64,000 nucleotides of DNA from Pseudomonas cavernicola (GTDB taxonomy: Bacteria; Pseudomonadota; Gammaproteobacteria; Pseudomonadales; Pseudomonadaceae). The DNA lies in NCBI RefSeq assembly GCF_003596405.1, contig NZ_QYUR01000002.1:1070501-1134500 (forward strand). Direction: 5' to 3'. Below are positions 1 through 9,616 of the stretch, piece by piece. The translations under genes and the position numbers were made by a program. The notes below the pieces were generated by a model. The model was not told the DNA's origin and did not search any database. It saw only the letters and a list, made by a program, of their open reading frames with translations. Numbering within the stretch: position 1 is the stretch's first letter; each line of letters starts with the position of its first letter.

Positions 1-336
1 CATCCGGATATCAAACTGACCCGCCAGGCCGAGGACATTCCGGCCCTGGCCGCGCTGCAAGGCGAACTGCTGGACACCCTATGGCCAACCCTGGAAGTCG
101 GCGGGGTGCTGCTCTATGCCACCTGCTCGACCTTGCCGACCGAGAACAGCGACGTGCTTGAAGCGTTCCTGGCCCGCACTCCCGGGGCGCGGGAACTGGA
201 TATTGCCGGCCAGCTCGGCCAGCCACCGCCCGGCCTGAAACAACCCCACGGCCGCCAGTTGCTCGCGCAGGAAGGCGGCCATGATGGCTTTTACTATGCC
301 AAGCTGATTAAGATCGCCGCCCCCGCTCGCGGCTAA
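1..336 (+). CDS. rsmB: 16S rRNA (cytosine-967-C5)-methyltransferase RsmB, C-terminal part
   Basis: The 5' end lies outside the window, so only about the last 111 residues are present, read in frame 1 from base 1. The protein is a SAM-dependent RNA m5C methyltransferase of the RsmB/Sun family, which modifies C967 of 16S rRNA. The visible [11 protein letters not shown] segment carries the conserved Cys-containing motif of the catalytic domain, followed by the usual [12 protein letters not shown]-terminus. In Pseudomonas, rsmB lies directly upstream of trkA, as here. The TAA stop touches the terminal repeat of the element that fills the gap to trkA. Confidence 0.9.
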   Translation, partial: HPDIKLTRQAEDIPALAALQGELLDTLWPTLEVGGVLLYATCSTLPTENSDVLEAFLARTPGARELDIAGQLGQPPPGLKQPHGRQLLAQEGGHDGFYYAKLIKIAAPARG

Positions 337-587
337 GAGCCTGTTCAGAATTGTCGCGAGCGAAGGTCAGGGCCGCACCCGTTCCCTACGGGTAGCGGCA
401 TTCCCCACATCCATGTGGGTCACAAGGCGCAACGTAGCGAAGCGCAGTAACAGCCGCAGGCTGGCCCGAAGGGCGAGCGCAGCGAGTCAAGATGGCTGAG
501 GACGCGGAGTTTACGAGTTGTAAATGAGCAGTCCGAAGCCATTTTTAACGTAGCATCACCGAGAGCAGCAGATTATGAGCAGGCTCT
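336..587. repeat. MITE-like palindromic intergenic element, rsmB-trkA gap
   Basis: This 252-bp element has imperfect terminal inverted repeats, AGAGCCTGTTCA at the left and TGAGCAGGCTCT at the right. Inside are a hairpin CCCACAT-CC-ATGTGGG (about 404-420) and a hairpin TTTAC-GAGTT-GTAAA (510-524) followed by ATGAGCA. No ORF is supported. Relatives of its parts occur on the minus strand at about 47836-47999 and 52870-52985, and a more distant one at 26500-26600. Its left end begins on the last base of the rsmB stop codon. A short non-autonomous element or intergenic repeat is inferred; no transposase is present. Confidence 0.65.
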
Positions 588-601
588 GAGGAAAGACAGG
601 G

Positions 602-1975
602 ATGAAGATCATCATTCTCGGCGCCGGCCAGGTCGGCGGCACCCTGGCCGAACACCTGGCCAGTGAGCACAACGACATCACTGTGGTCGACACCGACGGC
701 GACCGTCTGCGCGACCTCGGCGACCGCCTCGACATTCGTACCGTACAGGGCCGCGGCTCCTTCCCGACCGTGTTGCGCCAAGCTGGCGCCGACGATGCCG
801 ACATGCTGATCGCGGTGACCAACAGCGACGAAATCAACATGGTCGCCTGCCAAGTCGCCTACACCCTGTTCCACACTCCGACCAAGATCGCCCGGGTGCG
901 CGAAGCCGCGTACCTGACTCGCGCCGGCCTATTCGACAACGAAGCGATTCCGGTCGATGTTCTGATCAGCCCGGAACAGCTGGTGACCAACTACATCAAG
1001 CGCCTGATCGAATACCCAGGCGCCTTGCAGGTGATCGACTTCGCCGAAGGCAAGGCCCAGTTGGTCGCGGTCAAGGCTTACTACGGCGGGCCCTTGGTCG
1101 GTCAGCAGCTGCGCCAACTGCGCCAGCATATGCCGAATGTCGACACCCGGGTGGCAGCGATCTACCGCCGCGACCGGCCGATTCTGCCGCAGGGTGACAC
1201 GGTGATCGAGGCCGACGATGAAGTGTTCTTCATCGCCGCCAAGGGCCATATCCGCGCGGTGATGAGCGAGATGCGCCGTCTCGAGGACAGCTACAAGCGC
1301 ATCGTCATCGCCGGCGGCGGGCATGTCGGCGAGCGCCTGGCCGAGGCCATCGAAAGCCGTTATCAGGTGAAGATCATCGAGATGAATCCGGGCCGTTGTC
1401 GCGCGCTCTCCGAGACCCTGGACAGCACCGTAGTGCTGCAGGGCAGCTCTTCCGATAAGGATTTGCTGGTCGAGGAAAACATCAATGAGGCGGACATCTT
1501 CCTCGCCCTGACCAACGACGACGAGGCCAACATCATGTCCTCGCTGCTGGCCAAACGCCTCGGCGCACGCAAGGTGATGAGCATCATCAACAACCCAGCC
1601 TATGTCGATCTGGTGCAGGGCGGCGAGATCGATATCGCCATCAGCCCGCAGCTGGCCACCATCGGCGCCCTGCTGGCCCACGTGCGCCGCGGCGATATCG
1701 TCAGCGTGCACTCGCTGCGGCGCGGGGCGGCGGAGGCCATCGAGGCCATTGCCCACGGCGACGCCAAGTCGAGCAAAGTGATCGGCCGCGCCATCGAAGA
1801 CATCGCTTTGCCACCGGGCACCACCATCGGTGCGCTGGTGCGTGACGAAGAGGTGCTGATCGCCCACGACGATACGGTGATCGAGGCCGGCGACCACGTG
1901 ATCCTGTTCCTGGTCGACAAGAAATACATCCGCGATGTCGAGCGGCTGTTCCAGGCCGGCCTGACGTTCTTTTAG
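602..1975 (+). CDS. trkA: Trk system potassium uptake protein TrkA
   Basis: TrkA is the cytoplasmic NAD(H)-binding regulatory subunit of the Trk K+ uptake system and acts on the TrkH/TrkG membrane channel. The 457 residues match the usual full length of about 458. Two tandem RCK units are visible. The first Rossmann motif is [13 protein letters not shown] near residue 7 and the second is [13 protein letters not shown] near residue 238, each followed by a TrkA_C domain. The start ATG follows the purine-rich stretch GAGGAAAGACAGGG. The gene is preceded by a repeat element and followed 27 bp later by a TPR gene on the same strand, as in other pseudomonads. Confidence 0.96.
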   Translation: MKIIILGAGQVGGTLAEHLASEHNDITVVDTDGDRLRDLGDRLDIRTVQGRGSFPTVLRQAGADDADMLIAVTNSDEINMVACQVAYTLFHTPTKIARVREAAYLTRAGLFDNEAIPVDVLISPEQLVTNYIKRLIEYPGALQVIDFAEGKAQLVAVKAYYGGPLVGQQLRQLRQHMPNVDTRVAAIYRRDRPILPQGDTVIEADDEVFFIAAKGHIRAVMSEMRRLEDSYKRIVIAGGGHVGERLAEAIESRYQVKIIEMNPGRCRALSETLDSTVVLQGSSSDKDLLVEENINEADIFLALTNDDEANIMSSLLAKRLGARKVMSIINNPAYVDLVQGGEIDIAISPQLATIGALLAHVRRGDIVSVHSLRRGAAEAIEAIAHGDAKSSKVIGRAIEDIALPPGTTIGALVRDEEVLIAHDDTVIEAGDHVILFLVDKKYIRDVERLFQAGLTFF

Positions 1976-2002
1976 CCACCTGAGACGAGTTTCGGAGGCG
2001 AG

Positions 2003-2323
2003 ATGCTCGAGTCACTGGAAAAAATGCTCGCCAAGGGCGTGGATAACGCCCTGCTGCGCTTCGGCCTGGGCAAAGGCTATCTGGATCTAGGCGACTACCC
2101 TCGCGCCGCCGAGCACTTGCAGCGCTGCGTCGAGTTCGACCCGAAGTATTCCGCGGCCTGGAAGCTCCTCGGCAAGGCTCACGAAGGCCACGCCGATCAT
2201 GCCGGCGCCCGCCGGGCCTGGGAGCAGGGCCTGGCCGCCGCCCAGGCGCACGGCGACAAGCAGGCCGAGAAGGAAATGGCGGTGTTTCTCAAGAGGCTGG
2301 CACGCCAGCATCCAGACTCCTAA
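2003..2323 (+). CDS. Small tetratricopeptide-repeat protein
   Basis: The 106-residue cytoplasmic protein has no signal peptide. Residues from about 20 to 85 carry two TPR-like helix pairs, with pattern residues GLGKGYLDLGDYPRAAEHL and AWKLLGKAHEGHADHAGAR. TPR units mediate protein-protein contacts, and the partner is not evident. It starts 27 bp after trkA behind TTTCGGAGGCGAG, a good ribosome-binding site, so it is probably co-transcribed with trkA. The same small TPR gene sits beside trkA in Pseudomonas genomes, which makes it a conserved but functionally unassigned neighbour. Confidence 0.85.
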   Translation: MLESLEKMLAKGVDNALLRFGLGKGYLDLGDYPRAAEHLQRCVEFDPKYSAAWKLLGKAHEGHADHAGARRAWEQGLAAAQAHGDKQAEKEMAVFLKRLARQHPDS

Positions 2324-2332
2324 GAGTCGGCG

Positions 2333-2596
2333 CTAGCGCTCGATAAAGCGTAGCCCGACCCCCTCGGGGTCGACCCGCATCACTTCCATCAATAACAGCG
2401 GCGCCTCGATTGGCAAGTCCTGCACTTGGCCAGTGACCTGCGTGCCTTGAGCCAGAGCCACCAGCGCCGGGTGTTTGACATACACGCCCGCGTCGGAAAG
2501 GTCACGCGTCAGCGCGATCAGCTCACCAAAACTCGGGTGACAGATTTTGATTCGGCACTTCATCGACGTACGTGGAGATTGTCGCTGGTTGGACAT
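2333..2596 (-). CDS. PilZ domain protein (putative c-di-GMP binding)
   Basis: This is a single-domain PilZ protein of about 87 residues. It carries an RQSPR-type N-terminal arginine motif and DLSDAGVYV, corresponding to the RxxxR and (D/N)xSxxG motifs that bind cyclic di-GMP. The ATG at 2596 is preferred over an in-frame TTG at 2617 because AGGAAGG lies 8 nt upstream of it. It converges with the TPR gene (stops 9 bp apart) and precedes the acyltransferase on the same strand. It probably works as a c-di-GMP receptor or adaptor; its target is unknown. Confidence 0.85.
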   Translation of the reverse strand: MSNQRQSPRTSMKCRIKICHPSFGELIALTRDLSDAGVYVKHPALVALAQGTQVTGQVQDLPIEAPLLLMEVMRVDPEGVGLRFIER

Positions 2597-2681
2597 AAGC
2601 CCTGCCTTCCTGGTCAACAGTCCTTGGTTAATAGTGCAAATCCTCGCGCGCTCCTAGCTCTCCAGCGAAAACCACCCCTTC

Positions 2682-3569
2682 TCAGTACCAGCGAGCCTCA
2701 CCTTCCGGACGCTTCTTGAAGCGTTTCATGCTCCACATGTATTGGCTCGGGTAAGCCCGTACATAGCTCTCGACCACCTGACTCATGGCCGCCACGGCGG
2801 TTTGCGGGTCTTCGCTATACATCGCCTCGGGAGCCGCCTCGAGGATCACCTTGTAGCCAGAGCCATCCTCCAGGCGCAGCGCATGCAGGAACACCCCCAC
2901 CGCCTTGCCGCCGGCGAGCATCCCCGGAACGAATTTGCTGGTTAGCGCCTGCACCGCGCAGAAGGGCACGAAGAAGCCAGCCGAAACGCTCGGCTCGGGG
3001 TCGGCGGGAATCCCCACCGCGCCGCCTTTGCGGACTTCCTTGATGATGCTGAGGATGCCTTCCTTGGTCGAAGGCGCCACCCGATTGCCGAGCTGCACGC
3101 GCTGTTTGCGCAGCAACTCATCGACCGCCTTGAGCTTCGGCGGGCGGTAGAAAATGATCGGTTTGCACAGGTTGCAATAGTAGTGGTTGAGCACTTCCCA
3201 GTTGCCCAGGTGGCTGGTGATGCCGACCACGCCCTTGCCGGACGCCAGCGCCGCCTGCAACACCTCCAGACCTTGCACTTCACGCACCAGCTTGAGGGAC
3301 TTCTGCGCCGGCCAGACCCAGGCGCAGGCGCTCTCGGTCAGCGTCCTGCCGATGTCCATCAGGCTCTGGCGCAGCAGGCGGTCATGGGCAGCAGCATCCA
3401 GCTCGGGAAAGCATTTGCTCAGGTTGATGCTCGCCACCTCGCGCGAGCTGTTCGGCAGTCGCCACATCAGCCAACCAATCGCGGCGCCGAGGCCTTGCAC
3501 CACCCGCCAGGGCAGGAGGGCGAAGAGGCGCAGAAAGCCCACCACTAGCGCACCTTTGAACTTCTCCAC
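2682..3569 (-). CDS. lpxL: Lipid A biosynthesis (lauroyl) acyltransferase, LpxL/HtrB family
   Basis: This inner-membrane LPLAT-superfamily enzyme transfers a secondary acyl chain to Kdo-lipid A during LPS assembly. The 295-residue product starts MEKFKGALVVGFLRLF with an N-terminal hydrophobic segment, and carries the catalytic H-x4-E motif SHLGNWE. The GTG at 3569 is chosen because CAGGAG lies 6 nt upstream and the protein start then matches pseudomonad homologues; an ATG 84 bp further upstream has no such signal. A secondary-acylation enzyme in this position (PA0011-like) is typical of Pseudomonas. Acyl-chain specificity cannot be read from the sequence. Confidence 0.9.
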   Translation of the reverse strand: MEKFKGALVVGFLRLFALLPWRVVQGLGAAIGWLMWRLPNSSREVASINLSKCFPELDAAAHDRLLRQSLMDIGRTLTESACAWVWPAQKSLKLVREVQGLEVLQAALASGKGVVGITSHLGNWEVLNHYYCNLCKPIIFYRPPKLKAVDELLRKQRVQLGNRVAPSTKEGILSIIKEVRKGGAVGIPADPEPSVSAGFFVPFCAVQALTSKFVPGMLAGGKAVGVFLHALRLEDGSGYKVILEAAPEAMYSEDPQTAVAAMSQVVESYVRAYPSQYMWSMKRFKKRPEGEARWY

Positions 3570-3657
3570 AGGCAACTCCTGATATTCGAGAGGCGGGTAT
3601 TGTAACCAGCTTGCGACCGGCGGTGGATGTGCCAGCTCTGGCCCGCCCGACAAACTC

Positions 3658-4206
3658 CTAGCTCAGCTCGGCGTAACGCACGCAATCGGTGGTGTGATCC
3701 ATGACCATCCCGGCCGCCTGCATATAGGCGTAACAGATGGTCGGACCGACGAAGGTGAAACCGGCCTTTTTCAGCGCCTTGCTCATCGCCTCGGCCTCCG
3801 CCGTAACTGCCGGCACCTGGCTGCGATCCTTGAAATGATTGATCTTCGGCGCCCCGCCAACGAAGGACCAGAGCCACGTCACCGGATCCTCCAACTGCTG
3901 CCAGGCCTGGGCGTTCTGCCGGGCGGCATTGAGCTTGAGCCGATTGCGGATGATCCCCGGATCGAGCAAACGCTCCTCGATCTCGGTGTCGCTCATCTGC
4001 GCCAGGCGCTGCACGTCGAAGTCGAACAGCACCTCACGGTAGCGCTGGCGCTTCTTCAGCACGGTGATCCAGGACAAACCGGCCTGGAAGCCTTCCAGCA
4101 ACAGCAGCTCGAACAGCTGTTGCGGATCGCGCAGCGGCACACCCCATTCCTGGTCGTGGTAAGCCGTATACAGCGGGTCATCGGTACACCAGAAGCAGCG
4201 TGGCAT
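3658..4206 (-). CDS. tag: DNA-3-methyladenine glycosylase I
   Basis: Tag excises 3-methyladenine from alkylated DNA in base-excision repair. The 182-residue protein has the HhH-like Tag fold. Its zinc ligands are visible: Cys4 and His17 at the N-terminus and the MDHTTDC pair near the C-terminus. Glu38 in LLLEGFQAGLSW is the substrate-binding acid known from the E. coli enzyme. It is transcribed divergently from glyQ, with 80 bp between the start codons. Its location next to glyQS is conserved in Pseudomonas. Confidence 0.95.
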   Translation of the reverse strand: MPRCFWCTDDPLYTAYHDQEWGVPLRDPQQLFELLLLEGFQAGLSWITVLKKRQRYREVLFDFDVQRLAQMSDTEIEERLLDPGIIRNRLKLNAARQNAQAWQQLEDPVTWLWSFVGGAPKINHFKDRSQVPAVTAEAEAMSKALKKAGFTFVGPTICYAYMQAAGMVMDHTTDCVRYAELS

Positions 4207-4241
4207 AAGGCTCCAGGGGGTAGAGGCGAGTGGGAATCGGG

Positions 4242-4247
4242 TATACT
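4242..4247 (+). promoter_or_regulatory. Possible -10 element of the glyQS promoter
   Basis: TATACT lies 40 bp upstream of the glyQ start in the tag-glyQ divergent gap and matches the sigma70 -10 consensus at 5 of 6 positions. No convincing -35 hexamer is present at 16-18 bp, so the call rests on the -10 and its position only. Confidence 0.35.
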
Positions 4248-4286
4248 CCCGCCCTTTCTGTCGCAGCCTCAGTACAGGTGAATTTC

Positions 4287-5240
4287 GTGAGCCAGCCTAC
4301 GCCTGCCGTGCGCACCTTCCAAGACTTGATCCTCGCCCTCCAGCAATACTGGGCCGAGCAAGGTTGTGTGGTGCTTCAGCCCTACGATATGGAAGTCGGT
4401 GCCGGCACTTTCCACACCGCCACGTTTCTGCGCGCCATCGGCCCGGAAACCTGGAACGCCGCCTACGTGCAACCCAGCCGTCGCCCAACTGACGGCCGTT
4501 ATGGCGAAAACCCGAACCGATTGCAGCACTACTACCAGTTCCAGGTGGTATTGAAACCAAACCCGGACAACTTCCAGGAACTGTACCTGGGCTCGCTCAA
4601 GCACGTCGGCCTCGACCCGCTGGTGCACGACATCCGTTTCGTCGAAGACAACTGGGAATCGCCGACCCTCGGTGCCTGGGGTCTGGGCTGGGAAGTCTGG
4701 CTGAATGGCATGGAAGTGACTCAGTTCACCTACTTCCAGCAGGCGGGCGGCATCGAGTGCTACCCGGTGACCGGCGAGATCACCTATGGCCTGGAGCGTC
4801 TGGCCATGTACCTGCAGGGAGTCGACTCGGTCTACGACCTGGTCTGGACCGACGGTCCGTTCGGCAAAGTGACCTACGGCGACGTGTTCCACCAGAACGA
4901 AGTCGAGCAATCGACCTACAACTTCGAACACGCCAATGTCGAGAAACTGTTCGAGCTGTTCGACTTCTATGAAAGCGAAGCCAAGCGCTTGATCGAACTT
5001 GATCAGCCGTTGCCGTTGCCAAGCTACGAAATGGTCCTCAAGGCCTCGCACACCTTCAACCTGCTCGATGCTCGTCGTGCAATTTCGGTCACCGCGCGTC
5101 AGCAGTACATTCTGCGTGTACGCACTCTGGCGCGTTCCGTGGCACAGGCCTACCTGCTGGCCCGGGCCAAGCTGGGCTTCCCGATGGCGACCCCGGATTT
5201 GCGTAATGAAGTGTTGGCTAAGCTGGAGGCTGCACAATGA
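4287..5240 (+). CDS. glyQ: Glycyl-tRNA synthetase alpha subunit
   Basis: GlyQ is the catalytic-core subunit of the bacterial alpha2beta2 glycyl-tRNA synthetase, which charges tRNA-Gly. The product is 317 residues, close to the family size. It contains class II aminoacylation blocks, including [19 protein letters not shown] and [15 protein letters not shown]. The GTG at 4287 gives the conserved start (M)[14 protein letters not shown] and is preceded by AGGTGA. The ORF remains open upstream to 4230, but those codons do not resemble GlyQ. It overlaps glyS by 4 bp (ATGA), implying translational coupling of the two subunits. Confidence 0.97.
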   Translation: MSQPTPAVRTFQDLILALQQYWAEQGCVVLQPYDMEVGAGTFHTATFLRAIGPETWNAAYVQPSRRPTDGRYGENPNRLQHYYQFQVVLKPNPDNFQELYLGSLKHVGLDPLVHDIRFVEDNWESPTLGAWGLGWEVWLNGMEVTQFTYFQQAGGIECYPVTGEITYGLERLAMYLQGVDSVYDLVWTDGPFGKVTYGDVFHQNEVEQSTYNFEHANVEKLFELFDFYESEAKRLIELDQPLPLPSYEMVLKASHTFNLLDARRAISVTARQQYILRVRTLARSVAQAYLLARAKLGFPMATPDLRNEVLAKLEAAQ

Positions 5241-7291
5241 GTGCTCAAGATTTTCTGGTTGAACTGGGCACCGAAGAGCTGCCACCCAAAGCCCTGAAAA
5301 CCCTCGGCGATTCCTTCCTCGGCGGCATCGAGAAAGGCTTGAAAGCCGCCGGCCTGAGCTACGGCGCCAGCCACGTATATGCCGCGCCACGACGCCTGGC
5401 GGTGTTGATCGAACAGCTGGCTGTCCAGCAGCCGGATCGTAGCGTCAACCTCGACGGCCCGCCGCTGCAGGCCGCCTTCGACGCCGAAGGCAAGCCGACC
5501 CAGGCCGCCCTCGGCTTCGCCAAGAAATGTGGCGTCGAGCTGGCCGAGATCGACCAGAGCGGTCCGAAGCTGAAATTCAGCCAAAGCATTCCCGGGCAGC
5601 CCGCCATTGGTTTGCTGCCGGGCATCGTGACGGTTTCATTGAACGAACTGCCGATTCCCAAGCGCATGCGCTGGGGCGCGCACAAGGAAGAATTCGTCCG
5701 CCCAACCCAGTGGCTGGTGATGCTGTTTGGCGATGCGGTGATCGACTGCGAAATCCTCGCGCAGACAGCTGGGCGCGAATCCCGTGGCCACCGCTTCCAT
5801 AACCCGGACAAGGTGCGCATCAGCAAACCTTCGACTTACCTGGAAGACCTGCGTGGTGCCCATGTGCTGGCCGATTTCACCGAACGCCGTGAGCTGATCA
5901 GCGCCCGTGTCGCCGAGCTGGCGGCCGAGCAGCAGGGCACAGCTATCGTTCCCGCCGACCTGCTCGATGAAGTCACTGCCCTGGTCGAATGGCCGGTGCC
6001 GCTGGTGTGCTCCTTCGAGGAACGCTTCCTCGCCGTACCGCAGGAAGCCTTGATCACCACCATGCAGGACAACCAGAAATACTTCTGCCTGCTGGATGGC
6101 AGCGGCAAGTTGCTGCCGCGCTTTATCACCGTGGCCAACGTCGAAAGCAAAGACCCGGCGCAGATCATTTCCGGCAACGAGAAGGTCGTGCGGCCGCGTC
6201 TCACCGACGCCGAGTTCTTCTTCAAGCAAGACAAGAAGCAGAAGCTGGAAAGCTTCAACGAGCGCCTGGCCAATGTGGTGTTCCAGGCCCAACTCGGTTC
6301 GGTATTCGACAAGGCCCAGCGGGTTGCCGGGCTAGCGGCCTTTATAGCCGACCGCACCGGTGGCGACGCCCAGCGTGCGGCCCGCGCCGGCCTGCTCTCC
6401 AAGTGCGACCTGGCCACCGAGATGGTCGGCGAGTTCCCGGAAATGCAGGGCATCGCCGGTTACTACTACGCGCTGAATGACGGCGAAGCCGAAGATGTGG
6501 CCCTGGCGCTGAACGAGCAGTACATGCCGCGCGGTGCCGGCGCCGAATTGCCGACCACCCTAACCGGTGCGGCCGTCGCGGTCGCCGATAAGCTGGATAC
6601 TCTGGTCGGAATCTTCGGTATCGGCATGCTGCCGACTGGCAGCAAAGACCCCTATGCGTTGCGCCGCGCGGCCCTGGGCGTGCTGCGAATTCTGATCGAG
6701 AAGCAACTGGATCTGGATCTGGCCGAGGCCATCGCCTTCGCCATCCAACAGTTCGCCGACAAGGTCAAAGCCGAAGGTCTGGCGTCCCAGGTGCAGGACT
6801 TCATCTTCGACCGCCTGCGTGCCCGTTACGAAGACGAAGGCGTGGAGGTCAGTGTGTATCAGGCCGTCCGTGCGCTGACGCCAACGGCGCCGCTGGACTT
6901 CGATCAACGCGTACAGGCGGTACAAGCTTTCCGCGCCCGTAGCGAAGCGGCAGCACTGGCGGCGGCGAATAAGCGCGTCTCCAACCTGCTGAGCAAATTC
7001 GACGGCCAAGTACCGGCCAGCGTGAACGTCGCACTGCTGCAAGAGCCTGCCGAGCAGACCCTGGCCCAGGTGGTTGCCGCAGCCTCCCAAGCCGTCGCGC
7101 CGCTGGCGGCTGCCCGCTGCTACCGCGAAGCCTTGGAGCACCTGGCCAGCCTGCGTGAGCCAGTCGATGCCTTCTTCGAGGCGGTGCTGGTCAACGCCGA
7201 TGATGCCGCGGTCCGCACCAATCGCTATGCGCTGCTGGCGCAATTGCGCGGGCTGTTCCTCGGCGTCGCCGATATTTCGTTGCTGGGCTAA
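5237..7291 (+). CDS. glyS: Glycyl-tRNA synthetase beta subunit
   Basis: GlyS is the tRNA-recognition subunit of the heterotetrameric glycyl-tRNA synthetase. The 684 residues are the normal length. It begins [20 protein letters not shown], the family signature, and the C-terminal part has the DALR-like anticodon-binding region near [14 protein letters not shown] residues ([10 protein letters not shown]). The start ATG overlaps the glyQ TGA. gmhB follows 3 bp after the stop, so glyQ-glyS-gmhB-lptA look like one transcription unit. Confidence 0.97.
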   Translation: MSAQDFLVELGTEELPPKALKTLGDSFLGGIEKGLKAAGLSYGASHVYAAPRRLAVLIEQLAVQQPDRSVNLDGPPLQAAFDAEGKPTQAALGFAKKCGVELAEIDQSGPKLKFSQSIPGQPAIGLLPGIVTVSLNELPIPKRMRWGAHKEEFVRPTQWLVMLFGDAVIDCEILAQTAGRESRGHRFHNPDKVRISKPSTYLEDLRGAHVLADFTERRELISARVAELAAEQQGTAIVPADLLDEVTALVEWPVPLVCSFEERFLAVPQEALITTMQDNQKYFCLLDGSGKLLPRFITVANVESKDPAQIISGNEKVVRPRLTDAEFFFKQDKKQKLESFNERLANVVFQAQLGSVFDKAQRVAGLAAFIADRTGGDAQRAARAGLLSKCDLATEMVGEFPEMQGIAGYYYALNDGEAEDVALALNEQYMPRGAGAELPTTLTGAAVAVADKLDTLVGIFGIGMLPTGSKDPYALRRAALGVLRILIEKQLDLDLAEAIAFAIQQFADKVKAEGLASQVQDFIFDRLRARYEDEGVEVSVYQAVRALTPTAPLDFDQRVQAVQAFRARSEAAALAAANKRVSNLLSKFDGQVPASVNVALLQEPAEQTLAQVVAAASQAVAPLAAARCYREALEHLASLREPVDAFFEAVLVNADDAAVRTNRYALLAQLRGLFLGVADISLLG

Positions 7292-7294
7292 GCC

Positions 7295-7831
7295 GTGAAG
7301 TTGCTGATTCTCGATCGGGACGGGGTGATCAATTACGACTCCGACGCCTATATCAAGTCGCTGGAGGAGTGGATCCCGATTCCCGGCTCGATCGAGGCCA
7401 TCGCGCAATTGAGCCGCGCCGGTTGGACGGTGGCAGTCGCCACCAACCAGTCCGGCCTGGCGCGCGGCTATTACGATCTGCCTACGCTGGACGCCATGCA
7501 CACGCGCCTGCATGAGTTGGTGGCGGAGCAGGGCGGTGAACTCGGTTTGATTGTGTTCTGCCCGCATGGGCCGGATGAGGGCTGCGACTGTCGCAAACCA
7601 AAACCGGGCATGCTGAAGACCATCGCCGCGCATTACCGCGTTGCACTTGCCGGTCTGTGGTTCGTCGGCGACAGCAGGGGTGACCTGGAGGCGGCGCTGG
7701 CCGTCGATTGTCAGCCCGTATTGGTGAAAACCGGTAAAGGCCAACAAACCCTGGGCAACGCTGTGCCTGCGGGCACCTTGATATTTGACGATCTGGCGGC
7801 GGTTGCCGCACAGCTACTCCACTCCCACTAG
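7295..7831 (+). CDS. gmhB: D-glycero-beta-D-manno-heptose-1,7-bisphosphate 7-phosphatase
   Basis: GmhB dephosphorylates heptose 1,7-bisphosphate in ADP-heptose synthesis for the LPS inner core. The 178-residue HAD phosphatase shows the nucleophile motif DRDGV (Asp7, Asp9), the ATNQSG motif II and the zinc loop with Cys89, His91, Cys97 and Cys99. It starts with GTG 3 bp after the glyS stop, which is consistent with coupled translation. The surrounding lptA and lpxL-like genes also act on envelope lipids, so this stretch mixes translation and envelope functions. Confidence 0.93.
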   Translation: MKLLILDRDGVINYDSDAYIKSLEEWIPIPGSIEAIAQLSRAGWTVAVATNQSGLARGYYDLPTLDAMHTRLHELVAEQGGELGLIVFCPHGPDEGCDCRKPKPGMLKTIAAHYRVALAGLWFVGDSRGDLEAALAVDCQPVLVKTGKGQQTLGNAVPAGTLIFDDLAAVAAQLLHSH

Positions 7832-7862
7832 GCGGGCAATGCCCGCGACGGATAAAGCTCAC

Positions 7863-8636
7863 ATGTCGACAGTGCAGGCCATCAGAATCTTTCTCTTCTA
7901 CCTGCTGCTGTCCACCAGTGCTTTGCTCTGGTGCAGCCTAAGCTTTTTTATCGCGCCCTTTCTGTCGTTCAAGGCGCGCTACCATTTCATCAACGTCAAC
8001 TGGTGCCGCTTCGCGGTGTGGCTGACGGCGGTGATGCTCGGCATTCGCTATGAAGTCAGCGGTGCGGAAAACGTCCCGAAACAGCCCTGCGTGATCCTCT
8101 CGAAACACCAGAGCACCTGGGAAACCTTCTTTCTCTCCTGCTACTTCGAGCCGCTCAGCCAGGTGCTGAAACGCGAGCTGTTGTTCCTGCCGTTCTTCGG
8201 CTGGGCGATGGCCATGCTGAAACCCATCGCCATCGATCGGGATAACCCGAAAGCTGCCCTCAAGCAGCTGGCCAAGCAAGGCCATGAGCGCTTGGAGGCG
8301 GGCATCTGGGTGTTGATCTTCCCGGAAGGCACCCGGGTGCCCGCCGGGCAGATCGCTAAGTTCTCCCGCGGTGGCGCGGCGCTGGCGGTGAACGCCAACT
8401 TGCCGGTGCTGCCAATTGCGCATAACGCCGGCGAGTTCTGGCCGAAGCAGGGCTGGGGCAAACGCTCCGGCACCATCCGGGTGGTGATTGGCCCGCCGAT
8501 GTATGCCGAAGGTACGGGCCCACGCGCCATTGTCGAACTGAATGACCGTGCCTATGCCTGGGTAGAGCAGGCCCAGCGCGATATCGGCGCCTTGCCGGCC
8601 AGCGCGCCCGCAAGCGAAGCCGCGGCGCCATTCTAA
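7863..8636 (+). CDS. lptA: 1-acyl-sn-glycerol-3-phosphate acyltransferase (LptA/PlsC family)
   Basis: The enzyme acylates lysophosphatidic acid to phosphatidic acid in the inner membrane. The 257-residue product has an N-terminal hydrophobic helix (FLFYLLLSTSALLW). It has the catalytic H-x4-E motif in KHQSTWE, where most PlsC proteins have H-x4-D, and the phosphate-binding FPEGTR motif. The ATG at 7863 (MSTVQAIRIFLFY) is preferred over in-frame ATGs upstream that overlap gmhB. It corresponds to the pseudomonad gene usually found beside gyrB. Here it is separated from gyrB by a three-gene insertion and converges on the LuxR-type gene. Confidence 0.9.
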   Translation: MSTVQAIRIFLFYLLLSTSALLWCSLSFFIAPFLSFKARYHFINVNWCRFAVWLTAVMLGIRYEVSGAENVPKQPCVILSKHQSTWETFFLSCYFEPLSQVLKRELLFLPFFGWAMAMLKPIAIDRDNPKAALKQLAKQGHERLEAGIWVLIFPEGTRVPAGQIAKFSRGGAALAVNANLPVLPIAHNAGEFWPKQGWGKRSGTIRVVIGPPMYAEGTGPRAIVELNDRAYAWVEQAQRDIGALPASAPASEAAAPF

Positions 8637-8651
8637 GTCACGTCAGCCCCC

Positions 8652-9512
8652 TCAGAGCGTTGTCGGCGGCCCGACAATGCTGTCGATAAACAGCGCGAAC
8701 AGCTCCGCCTGCGAGGACACCGCGAGTTTGGCGTAGAGGTTCTTGCGGTGCATCCGCACCGTTTCGGGCGAGATATCCAAGACCCGCGCAGTCGACTTCG
8801 CCGAGTGACCGCGGAGGATCAGATGGCTGATTTCACGCTCGCGTTCGGTCAGCACGGCATTGCCGAAGCTCATGAAGGCCTCTGCAATCTGTGTGTTCAG
8901 CGTCGTTGCGGGTAGCTCCTGGGCCGCCTGGAACTGCTCCACCGCCAGCGCCGATCCCAGTTGCTCGGCCCAGTGCTGCAACACCAACTGACGCACCAAG
9001 GGTTCGGCGCAACGCAGCAACGCTAGCTGCGCCGGGCTAAACCGGGATGCGCTCAAGCCCTGGTACAAGCAGATGGATATCTTGCTCTGCGCGCTCAGAT
9101 CGACGATGTAGTAGCTGTCTTCCACCGAGCCGGTTTTCAGGTAGTAGGTCTTGTAATACTCACTGCTGAAAAAGTTATCCGGAGCGATTTCCGAGAGATG
9201 GTAGAAGCCTTCGACCAGACCATTTTCAACCGCCAGACAAAACGGATCGAGCATGTAGCCCCGCGAATAATAGCGGCTGATAAGCGCCGCACGGCGTTCC
9301 AGTGGAATTCCGCACTCATACAGCAACAGCGGCGGCTGGCCCTTGCGCTCCAGGCTAATCAGCACCGACTCGATGGGCGTCAGCTGCTGCAGCGCAGCGC
9401 AGAGAACGGCCGGAAACTCGCTGCTATGCAGCGCCATCAGTGCCCCCGCGAGGCCTGCGTGCCACGCATGCAGGGCGTCCAGGGGGAGCGATGGCAGGTT
9501 GGACTCAGTCAT
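8652..9512 (-). CDS. LuxR-family transcriptional regulator
   Basis: The product is 286 residues from ATG 9512 (MTESNLPSLP); the ORF is open further upstream, but there are no better starts there. The C-terminal 65 residues form a GerE/LuxR-type HTH, with LTEREREISHLILRGHSAK and ISPETVRMHRKNLYAKL. The N-terminal 200 residues look like a ligand- or signal-sensing domain that I cannot assign: there is no receiver Asp motif and no clear autoinducer-binding signature. It sits downstream of, and on the same strand as, an aminotransferase and a polyamine-type binding protein, so a regulator responding to an amine is the simplest inference. Confidence 0.8.
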   Translation of the reverse strand: MTESNLPSLPLDALHAWHAGLAGALMALHSSEFPAVLCAALQQLTPIESVLISLERKGQPPLLLYECGIPLERRAALISRYYSRGYMLDPFCLAVENGLVEGFYHLSEIAPDNFFSSEYYKTYYLKTGSVEDSYYIVDLSAQSKISICLYQGLSASRFSPAQLALLRCAEPLVRQLVLQHWAEQLGSALAVEQFQAAQELPATTLNTQIAEAFMSFGNAVLTEREREISHLILRGHSAKSTARVLDISPETVRMHRKNLYAKLAVSSQAELFALFIDSIVGPPTTL

Positions 9513-9616
9513 GCGCTGGAGTCTACTGAGCGCGCTGCGGCGACGCAAAACTTGCTCGACGCCGAGCGCCTCAACTACTGCTCCGCTAGGTGCTGCCGCG
9601 CTTAGCCGACGGGGAA

